The notes under the pieces are model-generated. The model saw only the letters and a program-made list of their open reading frames with translations. It made no database searches and was not told the origin of the DNA. This document shows positions 10,959-20,028 of a stretch of DNA of 64,000 bases, one piece after another. The DNA is taken from the NCBI GenBank assembly GCA_022453515.1, contig JAJNNY010000041.1, forward strand, positions 186,001 through 250,000. Reading direction: 5' to 3'. The position numbers were made by a program, and so were the translations under genes. Source of the DNA: Astrocystis sublimbata (Eukaryota; Ascomycota; Sordariomycetes; Xylariales; Xylariaceae). Within the stretch, counting starts at the first letter, position 1, and each line of letters starts with the position of its first letter.

Positions 10959-13193
10959 CGTGGGTTGGGCGGGGGCGCGTTGGTGAGCAGGAGAGTCGGT
11001 GGACAGGCTTTGTGGTCGTTCAGGATCCGGACGATGCCATGGTGTGAACAGTCGCTTGAGTCGAAGACGATGTAGACAGCGGTTGAGGGATGGAGGTTGG
11101 GGTGGCGGCTGTGGTGGTGAGGAGGAGGAGGAATGGGAGGGATCGTCGGAGGTCATGGCACCTGGGCAGCTTTGCGGCTGTTTCTGGCGTAGGCGTTCCG
11201 GGCGTTGGTACGAGACTACATCTGTACGTGGGCAGGTACATGCAACCATGCCGCAGTGCGCAGCATGCGCAGGGTACCCTGATAACCTGTGTAGGTATGT
11301 ACCTAGGTAGGTGCCGTGCCGTGCCGTAACGTACCTAGGCCGTTGAGTAGGTACGCTAAGCGTGCTAAGGTGCAGGGCCTGTCGCAGCAATGCGCCAGTG
11401 CCAGTCGTGCCAGATTAAAGCCACCTGCGCACTTCCACAGCGCTTCTGAACTCTCCTACCCGCAGGCAGGTAGGTAATGTTCCCGGGCGGCCCTGGGTGT
11501 GCCCGCAGGACGAGCAATGCCCTGGTGACCCGCTTTGAGCTGCCTCGTCCAGTGAGCCGTCTCGTTACCGGTCCAACCTAGATTGATCTCGTCACTACAT
11601 GTAGATAGGTACCTAGTATCGGGGCACGTACCGCCTCGCATGCCTGGATTCTGGCCTGTCACTGTCTGGCCTGAGTGTTACCACATACTCTACATGTAGC
11701 TGGAGGGGGCACTCCGTGCATTGGGTGGCTCTGACAGAGCGAAGGGATCGTCGAAGGTTCGCAGGGAGGATTGCCCTACGATATGAGTGAGCAGATACCT
11801 AATGTGCCTGTGCCTCAGCATGCTCAGGAGGTACCTCCGTATGACGAGTTATGGGTAGGACGATGGGCCGAGGATGGCGAGGTGGAGTGCCCTGTAAGCA
11901 GGGCCTGCTTGGGCCTGATGGACGGGGGTCAGCGCGGAACCTGGTCGCCTGGCTCGCCTGGCACGTCAACAAAGCGATGAGTTCATTGCTTGATAATCAT
12001 TGATGATCACCCTGCTTTTCGGGCGTGCCTTATTGCCGCATTCTTCAGATTGTTCAAAGGCCCAGATACTGTCGGCTATCTTAGCTCGACTGACAAATTT
12101 CTAACCCCATTTGATCATCGGATAATAATTAGAGGCAAGTACATACCTCAGCCCAGCTCAGCTCAAGCAAGCACTTGCAGACTTCTTCCACTTTCGATAA
12201 GCCTGCCAGCATGGAATCCAGAAGGCATGGTGCAGCGTAGGAGGTACGAGTAGCTGAGATATCGTACGTTCCAGCCTAGAGCAAGTAAATTTACGTAATG
12301 CGCCAAACTTCGAGTTTACGTACTAAGTATGTAGACACGACGTCTGGGATGCGAGAGTAGGTCCTTCGACACAGGCTCGACAGGTGTATTACACTCCAGT
12401 AATCTTGTCTTCATGACCACTGTCAAAATGAGACTCTTGGTCTCAAAATATAATCAGTACGATAAGGCAGATCATACCATCTTAAGTAACTACTTTTTCC
12501 TTCATGCACAGTACCGTACTAAATCATGTCCTACCTTGTAAAGCATTAAGCGTTACTTTACTTAGTTTAATATCTACGGAATGTTTAACAATAAAATAAT
12601 ATAAAACAATTCTTAAACATCTTGTTAGTATTTTAAATGTTAAAAAGAAAACTCTCTTACGCAGAAGTGTATTAAACACAACAAGACTTTATAGGGTAGT
12701 ATATAAATATTTGATGTTACACAAAAGGCCCAGAAGCACCCTGCAATCATCCGAGCTGGAACCGAGGTATTAAACCCATCCATGTCTCATAGATTCCAAA
12801 CTTCTGACATCATAGGTCCCTTGAGGGTTATTACTTCCTGAAAATGTGTTGGTTTGAGATGGAGCTGAGGAATGGCTCCCTTCCTTATGAGATCAACAAC
12901 GTGTTAATTTACGCAGCAGTATTTCGCATAATACACTGATTTCACGAATAATACAAAGTGGGTATTTGTTGAACGTGTCTTTGATATTGATCATCAACGC
13001 AATTGTTGCGAAAGGAAGAGGTGGTGACTCTTTCTCATATCGGCGGATAGAGTATATAGATAGGAATGCACCACAGGATACCGTAGCTTCATGCTCTAAA
13101 GCTTTGCCTCCCAGACGCGGAGAAGAGGTGAATCTGTGATCACACCCTATGCTTTCCCACATCCACGATCTGACCATGGGGCCATTGTCAATT
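10959..13193. other. intergenic with AT-rich island
   Basis: The first 400 bases are the GC-rich leader and promoter of nrc-2, where an open frame continues upstream without an obvious start. Palindromic TACCTAGGTA-type elements occur at 11295-11314, 11331-11340 and 11604-11616. The stretch 12480-12720 is strongly AT-rich. No gene with credible codon structure was found. Confidence 0.55.
12541..12720. other. AT-rich island
   Basis: By hand count 43 of 180 bases are G or C (about 24%), against roughly half in the neighbouring DNA. It contains runs such as ATAAAATAATATAAAA and TTTTAAATGTTAAAAAG. It could be a remnant of a mutated repeat, a matrix-attachment or origin-like sequence, or simply relaxed sequence. 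It has no terminal repeats. Confidence 0.6.
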
Positions 13194-14348
13194 TCAGGCC
13201 ATGCCCAATATCTGCTTTTTCCATTCCTCCTCCGAGGGTGCGTTTTCATTCTGCTCGATCAGGAGATGTCTGAGTTTACGCTTGCGATCCTTCCGTTGCA
13301 TGTCATTTTCTATCCGCTGAGCTGTGACTGAAGGCGTGACCTGACTTCCGTCGTTGTCGAACAGATATGTAGGTAACTCCCCAGCTTTCTTTCCAAGGGT
13401 TTCGATGCCGTTGTTTTGATAACCTTCGCCCATATGCCACAGATATGCTCTGAAATGCTTCTTCTCCATGTGCTGCTGGAATTCTATATCCGTGTCGAAT
13501 CTCAAAGGGGGGCTGCGGTCGTTGCAGCGTACGAATCGGCATGTCAACGGGTCCCTATCACCATGGACATAGAGCACATGTTTCCGTAGAGTATCCAAAT
13601 TGTGGAGCTCTGCAGGACATATCGCTGGCTGTTTGTTTGGGGAGCCTTCTGACAAGACCCATTCACATTTGTATGGCTTGAACTCTGGCTCTGCTGATAA
13701 GAACTTGTCTCGGACCGAGGGCTCCAAAGGGCGTGGAGGGCGGCCGCGACGTTTGGGACCTGTACTCCGCTCGTGCACGTGTGAAGAGTCGGCTGCTTTC
13801 ACATCTCCCTTGAGGTACCTCGAATTTGGATCGTTTGTGTAGCGCATGCCTGCTTTCCACCCCTTCGGACGACCTCGTTTCTTAACTTCAGAACTAGGCC
13901 TTTCATTATCTGCTCCCAATCCCGATCCAACGCGCGGGTCAGGCGTAGCCGGCCCGCTGGGCGTTTGTGACTTGGGAGGTCGGCCTCGGGCACGGCCCAT
14001 CCTTGTGGCAAGAGCCGAAGGCTCACCACTCCCTGGTGCATTTATAAGGGTAAAGGGCGTGATTGGCGACGATCTAATGTGTACTGCAAGCCTCATTTGC
14101 GAAGGAGATGGTGAGGGCTCGGCTGCTGAGATGGTGGGCTGTTCACCTATTCTCGGGGTTTTTGGACGCGGGACCACCGAGGACAGTGTCTTTCTGGGTT
14201 TAGGTGGCGCTGGTCTTGTTACATCTGAAGTTACTATCGGCATTGCCAATTCATCTTCTGCATCCACCTCATCGTCGATTATTTGGTATTCAGCGCCGAT
14301 TATTGATTTGCGCATAGCTTTGCCCGGTCCTAGGCCTGGACCTTCCAT
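13194..14348 (-). CDS. AT-hook and C2H2-like zinc-finger protein
   Basis: A continuous frame from ATG 14348 (context AAGATGG) gives 384 residues. The frame is open upstream to 14495 but has no earlier ATG, although a basic stretch (KVKHKRRARKK) sits just before this start. Three AT-hooks are visible: RARGRPPK (about 119-126), KKRGRPKG (156-163) and KRRGRPPR (199-206). Two zinc-finger-like units follow: C228 with a distal C and HVLYVH, then TCRFVRC with HMEKKH. AT-hooks bind the minor groove of AT-rich DNA, so this is probably a chromatin or transcription factor in the nucleus. The middle is Pro/Ser-rich and presumably disordered. The C-terminus is charged and helical (RKDRKRKLRHLL). I do not recognise a named ortholog. 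Confidence 0.8.
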   Translation of the reverse strand: MEGPGLGPGKAMRKSIIGAEYQIIDDEVDAEDELAMPIVTSDVTRPAPPKPRKTLSSVVPRPKTPRIGEQPTISAAEPSPSPSQMRLAVHIRSSPITPFTLINAPGSGEPSALATRMGRARGRPPKSQTPSGPATPDPRVGSGLGADNERPSSEVKKRGRPKGWKAGMRYTNDPNSRYLKGDVKAADSSHVHERSTGPKRRGRPPRPLEPSVRDKFLSAEPEFKPYKCEWVLSEGSPNKQPAICPAELHNLDTLRKHVLYVHGDRDPLTCRFVRCNDRSPPLRFDTDIEFQQHMEKKHFRAYLWHMGEGYQNNGIETLGKKAGELPTYLFDNDGSQVTPSVTAQRIENDMQRKDRKRKLRHLLIEQNENAPSEEEWKKQILGMA

Positions 14349-15128
14349 CTTCTTTCTTGCCCTGCGCTTGTGCTTGACTTTTGGTAGCTTCCTCGATGAA
14401 AGCAAAACTCGGCAAAATGAAAGTGCAAAGTGAATGCAGGCGAAAAGGCGGGAAAATTCCCCAGGTGTTTGTTTGGTCAGAGCTTCGAGGTACAAATGAT
14501 TTGAAGAACGCGACCTAAGCGCGTGCCCAAAAGAGGAATGTTTAAACTACGAGTAGAATCGAGCAGACCTACCCTGAAGGAAACTCTTACCCAGCAAGCA
14601 ATTCAGGGTGTAGGAGGGACTAGACTAGCTGTCCACAATACTATCTCAAACTACCCGGGGAGGTACTTACCTAAAATGTTTGTAGGTACTCAGGCAACAA
14701 GCCTAAATTAAGTAGGTAGGAACCAGGCCTCAGTACATGTAGGTAGTTGCGTATACAGAATCAGTTCCGTGTTAGGTATTATAAACAATACTGGATGTCA
14801 CCTAGGCACTTACATACCTGACTTACTCTGCCGAGTCTGGTACCCTTAGGTAAAGCGATTAAGAACCTTGAAGCATATTGCAAGGCAGGAGCCGTTGATC
14901 CTTGTCAGAGAGCGTGCATACCTCTAGCCTCTAGGTAGGTGGGTACCTACCTAGGTAGTTCCATGATGACATAAGCTGGTGCTCGGAACCGAAGCCCAGT
15001 AGGTTTGGATTTTGAATATCCATCTATATAGTAGAGACTTGTATTTAATCACGACTATTCTAAAACATGTATTCATCTGGTATTAACATTTCTCACACCA
15101 CACTTCATTGCTGACGAGAACGTTGAAT
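14349..15128. other. divergent promoter region
   Basis: Between the AT-hook gene (-) and the dehydrogenase (+). It is rich in palindromic elements, including 14931-14959, where GGTAGGTGGGTACCTACCTA forms an imperfect palindrome, and related copies near 14655-14725. No gene seen. Confidence 0.55.
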
Positions 15129-15947
15129 ATGGCATCCAAACTATTCGCCGTGGTCGCCGGAGCTGGGACAGGGACCGGCCGTGCCGTAGCTCTTCGATTC
15201 GCCAAAACGTACCCAGTCGTCCTAATGGCGCGGAAGCCGGAATCATACGAGACCACCGTATCTGAGATTAACCAGGCGGGTGGCCGAGCTTTGGGCATCA
15301 CTGCCGATGTCACAGATACCAAGTCTATGAAAATTGCATTCAATTCCATCAAGAAAGAATTGCCAGGCTCGAAGCTGGCCGCCGCTGTCTACAACGTCTC
15401 ATCTGGATATATGATTAAGCCCTTTTTAGAGCTAAAGGTCGAAGATCTGGATGACAGTTTCTCTGGTAGCGCGTACGTGTATCCTTATCTGACTCTTGTT
15501 TTGCTGTAGAACAATATTAAGCACATTTTGCAGTCCGTTATACTGACATCGGTACGCGTCATCTGTAGCCGGGGTCTCTTCAACTTTGCCCAGGAGACAG
15601 TCCCTTTGTTGCTCGAAGCTGTGCCAGAGTCAGGGAACTCACCCACGTTGCTTATCACAGGTGCTACGGCTTCTATCCGCGGATCTGCGAGGTTTGGATC
15701 ATTGGCCGCGGGTATGTTTGCGCGCCGCGCATTAGCCCAGTCTCTTGCGCGAGAATTTCAACCTCAAGGAGTCCATGTCACCCACGTCCTAATAGACGGT
15801 TTGATCGACATACCGCGCACACAGGCTTTCGCCGCCAACGACGGGGTAAAGGATGGGAAATTGAATCCCGCGGCTGTTAGTCACCCCAAAAGAATTTGAC
15901 AAACCTCGGTTTACTGACTGTCTCATTAGATTGCTGATAGTTATTGA
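15129..15947 (+). CDS. short-chain dehydrogenase/reductase, prematurely stopped
   Basis: Exons 15129-15472, 15569-15875 and 15930-15947 (introns 96 and 54 bp) encode 222 residues before a TGA. It is a classical Rossmann SDR with GAGTGTG (11-17) for NAD(P), LMARKPE after beta-2, ADVTD, and the YNVSSG block. The region that usually carries the catalytic YxxxK reads GSLAAGMFARRALAQSLA, without a Tyr and with Met where relatives have Lys. After the TGA (15945-15947) the same frame stays open to a second TGA at 16017-16019 and encodes YLHTQPRSAF and LDLRPFVENF, the usual C-terminus of this fungal SDR group. This suggests a Trp codon (SYWYLHTQ) changed to stop. The gene may be a recent pseudogene or make a truncated protein. 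If the second intron is retained, the frame ends at 15899. Confidence 0.75.
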
Positions 15948-16019
15948 TATTTACACACCCAGCCTCGCTCTGCGTTCATCCAGGAGTTGGATCTGCGGCC
16001 GTTTGTAGAAAACTTCTGA
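15948..16019 (+). pseudogene. remnant SDR C-terminal coding sequence
   Basis: In-frame continuation of the dehydrogenase downstream of its premature TGA: 23 sense codons ending at a natural TGA (16017-16019). The encoded YLHTQPRSAFIQELDLRPF matches the C-terminal strand and tail typical of the family, so it was coding until recently. Confidence 0.65.
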
Positions 16020-16559
16020 GATTTTCAACATGAGATTATCTGTTTGGGCAACAGACCAAGCTTTACCAACGTAGAACAAGGTCGCCAGACTCGATTTGCA
16101 TTGGACAGAAAATATGTTTTTGTACCACACCTGGTCCTGTTTCTTAACTCAGCAAGTCATGAATGCTTCGTCACCAAACCTTTCAGAGTTGGTTATATGG
16201 TTTCAGAATCTTAAGTTGTAAGATAAAGGCGGCATCTGGCGAATAGATATGATGATAGTAATTTGAATACTGAGTTCCTAGGTAGAGAATAATCTTACGA
16301 GACGTAAGCACCTTCGAATTACCTACCTAGGCAGTCGAATGTATACTAGCAGCAGAGTCTTCGACAGCTCGTCAGTCATTCCGCCCAGCTCAGGAAGGAG
16401 GGGCAGACCGATCGAAACTGCAGATCTGACTACCATGAGAGGGATGCAGTGTAAATGTGCCTGACCTCTCGAATCCCATGTTCTCGACCTGTCACTTATT
16501 TCGGCGATCATGAATCGATGGCTTGTCTCGCAGGCACGGGTGCCTTTCCTCAAATCTGA
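16020..16559. other. convergent 3' intergenic region
   Basis: Between the SDR (+) and TMA46 (-). It carries CCTAGGTA-type elements near 16278 and 16319-16333. No gene seen. Confidence 0.55.
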
Positions 16560-17653
16560 TCAAGAGCCATTGGCGGCAATCGTAGCTTCGATCTCGGCTT
16601 GCAGACGCTCCTCTTCCTTTTTGTCCCGAATAGCTTGGGTTTCCTGTCGCAACTTCTCGAGATTCCAGGCGCCGTCGCCTTCGTCGCCGGATCCATCATC
16701 GTCCTCTGTAAATCTCCAGTTTCCGCTCTCGAAGAGGGCACGGCCCGTAGATTCCTTGGCCTGGCGAGCTTGGTCCTCGGCAGCTTTCTTATCCATACGA
16801 TCCTTCTTCCATTTGGCGAACGTCTCCGGGTTGACTGGTGTGAGGGTTCCCGTAAGTTTGTGCCTCTCGGATTCTAAGAAATCTTCGAGAGTCAGGGTCT
16901 TCAATGGCGATTTGTCCATCAATGCCTTTTCAGCAGCACGCTGTTCTTTAGTTTTAAGTACGAAGCTGGTATGATCGTTAGCACCACAACAAGCCGGGTC
17001 TCGTGACACAGTTCGTCTTACCCTGGTGGAAGAGCATGTTTGTATTTGCACTTGTCGCCTCCGTTGGGACATACCCAAAACCAACCATACTTGCCGTCTT
17101 CGATGGCGTCGATGAAGTATTTGCAGACCTTGTCGGTAGTAGCGACTTGATTGCCCTTTTTCGAAAGCACGACTTTTCGTAACTTTTCCTCGTCCCAGTC
17201 ATTTGACGTCTCTTGTTTCTTCTTTTCTTCCTCTTCGGCCCTATTATCGGTATAGAGGTTCTTTTTCTCCGTCTTTCTCTCCACAGCCAGATCATGGGCA
17301 AACTTGCACTTTCGACCCTTCTCACAGTTTCCCTTCCTCCAGAATATACACACAACCGTTTTGGGATCGACGCCGAAAGGAACCTTCTGTATCTGGCTGG
17401 GCCTAGCAAGTAGGGCTTCGGTTTCTCTCTTGGCATCTTCGGCGGCTTTCTTGTCTCGCTGACGCTGGTCCTTCTCTGCCTGCTTCCGTTTCTCCTCGGC
17501 AGAGCCACTCGATTTGGCCGTCGCTTCGATTTGTTTCATGTGCTTCTGGGCGACAGATCCCTTCTTGTTCTTCATTCCGAAGGTTTTGTCCACGGCGACC
17601 TTGGCCGCAGAGGGCTTCTTGCCCTTCGGGTCTTCCTTCTTCTTCGGGGGCAT
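16560..17653 (-). CDS. tma46: CCCH zinc-finger translation factor TMA46/ZC3H15
   Basis: Exons 17653-17022 and 16965-16560 (56-bp intron) give 345 residues. It starts with a lysine-rich MPPKKKEDPKGKK tail and a charged coiled-coil region. A first CCCH finger follows (CIFWRKGNCEKGRKCKFAH), then a second unit with the diagnostic KYGWFWVCPNGGDKCKYKH and HALPPGFVLK across the splice junction. The middle LTLEDFLESERHKL and the acidic/coiled C-terminus complete the family layout. TMA46 and its animal counterpart ZC3H15 (DFRP1) bind and stabilise the DRG1/Rbg1 GTPase and associate with translating ribosomes in the cytoplasm. It is divergently oriented from OST4, sharing a 677-bp spacer. Confidence 0.93.
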
Positions 17654-18330
17654 CGTGAAGTCTCTCTATGTTGTTGAAAAATAAAGGCTTCAGTCTGGCA
17701 GTTCGGAGGAGTCGCCTTGTCACAAGGTGCTGAAGAGAATACAAAAGATTTGTCTAAAGAAAATAAGGTTTCGGTAAGGTATCCTGCAGTTGGTGGCACT
17801 CCGCTACGCTGTAGGCAGTGGGTGTTCGGCACCTGAACCGCTACTGGACTGCATTGGAATGGTGGGGAGTATTTTTAAACCATCCCACTACGTCACATGA
17901 TTAAATCCAGTCTCCATGGCTCAGCCACACCACTCGGTATCTGTCTGCCACATCAACGCCACTGTGGCATCCCCTCGCCCCTCTGCTCAGGGGATACCGA
18001 AGGTACCTACCTATATGTACCTTAGGTACATACCCCTAGGCCCGCTAGGTACATGTGTACCTACGACGCTAACTTATTGGAACCTCAAGCTGTCCTCTCA
18101 AGATTCTAATTGCTCCGCGGACCTCCTTCGACCATCTGCCTCGTACATCCTGTTCTAACCCACACAACATTGCATTCGTGAGCCGAACTACTTCACAAAG
18201 TCGCCAAGTACATAAGGGCTAACCTTGCATAGGCAAACTCACAGAGAATTCCAAGTTCACGCCACGCCACTCCGTCCATAGCGAGTCGATTGAACGAAGT
18301 TACCGAGACCGCTACACAAACAGAAGAACG
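17654..18330. other. bidirectional promoter TMA46 / OST4
   Basis: A 677-bp spacer between divergent starts. It contains a cluster of CCTAGGTA-type palindromes at 18001-18061. No gene seen. Confidence 0.55.
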
Positions 18331-18519
18331 ATGATTTCCGACGACGATCTGTACAGACTCGCCATCTTTCTTGGCTCCGTAGCCATGATATTGATTGTGC
18401 TATACCACTTCTTCGAGGTCAATTCACAAGAGGGGGCGTCACTTGCTCAGAAGGCACCACGAACCGCGTCGGTGCAACCAACAGCTGTTACCGCCAAACA
18501 ACAACCAATTACGAAATAA
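18331..18519 (+). CDS. ost4: oligosaccharyltransferase subunit Ost4
   Basis: An intronless 62-residue protein. MISDDDLYRLAIFLGSVAMI followed by LIVLYHFFEVN is the single-helix Ost4 signature: a short lumenal start, then one membrane helix. Ost4 is a minimal subunit of the ER oligosaccharyltransferase that helps incorporate Ost3 or Ost6 and stabilises Stt3 for N-glycosylation. Here a Gln/Ala-rich tail of about 30 residues extends beyond the short yeast form, as is common in filamentous fungi. The frame is too short for many automatic annotations and easily missed. Confidence 0.9.
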   Translation: MISDDDLYRLAIFLGSVAMILIVLYHFFEVNSQEGASLAQKAPRTASVQPTAVTAKQQPITK

Positions 18520-20028
18520 GCGCGCATACACTGGGATGCTATCTGGGCCGGCGTTATTGGGAGTATGTGCAGTTACTCTGGTTTGATTTGATGGACGAGC
18601 AATCCAGCTTGGAGTTCTACTTTGATGTGCACGGAGGGGAAGTGTTGGACGCGCTCTCGCAGGACAGTTCGTGATGGGGCTGTAATTCCCATCGAGCTGG
18701 GCTGTCGTCTCACTTTGGGGGACTGCGATCATCGATGGTTTTAGCAGACACCCAATAGACTCAACAAGTTATTGAATGGTACTCTTGCCTTCAGGCTTGG
18801 CAACTACGATCAACTACTTACAGTCGACAGTCGCAGAAGGGGGCACTCTAAATAAGGTGGAGCGCTTCGATTTCTCCTACGGCTTGGGAGACTATGAGCA
18901 AGCAATCGATGTTAATACCATGTTGTAATGATACCACCTCATGATACTACCCGTGACTACTTATAAAAACGCCAATATAGCTTTCCTTCCGAAGTCTTTA
19001 CCTTAAGGCTAGGTTAAAGATTGGATCCTGCTTGCACCTGGTTCATGGGGGTCAATAGACCACATGTACCTAGGTACCTACATACATAACAGCAACTACC
19101 TAAGGTAGGTACACAACCTCAGGGCTGCACCTACCTATCCCTCGCTATCCCTATACAACATGGTTGGCGGCGACTTCGTGAGCGACACCAAGTAAGCCCA
19201 CCGAGCCCCACAAGGGCTTAGAGTCTTAGGCGCATGGCCCAGGTGCATTTAGCCTGGGGGCCTGGTCCGCTGGGATAAGCGGGCCCGAGTGGGTACCTGT
19301 CCCGTCGCGTTCGGCGCTCACATAGGAGTAGGCGCTACCCACCTACTGATTGGCTTTTTGGTCTCAGATCCCTGCTTGGGCACATGTACCTTAGGTAAGC
19401 TGTCATTCACTGCCCGGAACCCAAGGCGAGAGGAAGGCGAAAGGCCCTAGCTCAACTTTGTCCTCTGCCCCTGCCTGTTTGCCTGCCCTGTCTCTGCCTG
19501 TTTGCCTGCCCTGTCTCTGCCTGTTTGCAACGCGAGTCCTTCCCCGTGCTTCTCTTCTGCCCGTGGTCCCTTTCCTCACTCACTCTTCTCCCGTCCTCAT
19601 CACCAGATCATACCCTTTCACCCCATTCCATACTTTAATCATCCGCCCTCACTTCGCCGCAAATCTCGCAGCCTTTTTAATAATCAGCATCTGCCCATCT
19701 ACTCACAAGCAGAAGCTCTTCCCTTCTCTGCCACGTCTCCGTCCGCCCCATCAACCGCAAGTCGCGATCGTCCAAAACAGGCACATCTGCTACAAAGCAA
19801 GCACTGCAGCAGCAAGTGAAGCAAGCCTCTCTTTCCCGTCGTATCTCAACCACCGCTTTTGTACGCACATCAGTCACCTGTTGCGCGAAAAACGACGATC
19901 GGCCGACTTATTCGCCGCTATACCAATCTAATTACTTGCACGAATAGCCTGTGCAGCTATCCCCTGCGCTCTTGTTCGCATCACCACCCGGACCGTTGAA
20001 TATCTTACTGTGTCATTCACGCCTCAAA
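18520..20028. other. intergenic and YRA1 leader
   Basis: Holds the OST4 3' UTR and the YRA1 promoter/leader. Palindromic elements occur at 19065-19080, 19096-19112 and 19385-19399. The 19.46-20.0 kb part is C/T-rich with a 23-bp tandem repeat, typical of a highly expressed fungal promoter or leader. The open frame at 19458-19931 is low-complexity and not believed. Confidence 0.55.
19471..19528. repeat. 23-bp tandem repeat, 2.5 copies
   Basis: The unit starting CTGCCTGTTTGCCTGCC occurs at 19471-19493, again at 19494-19516 and partially at 19517-19528, in the C/T-rich region upstream of YRA1. Confidence 0.85.

Noticed and set aside
10296..11075. 259-codon plus-strand frame over nrc-2 exon 1
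   Set aside because: Antisense to conserved NRC-2 coding sequence; Gly/Arg-rich without a domain.
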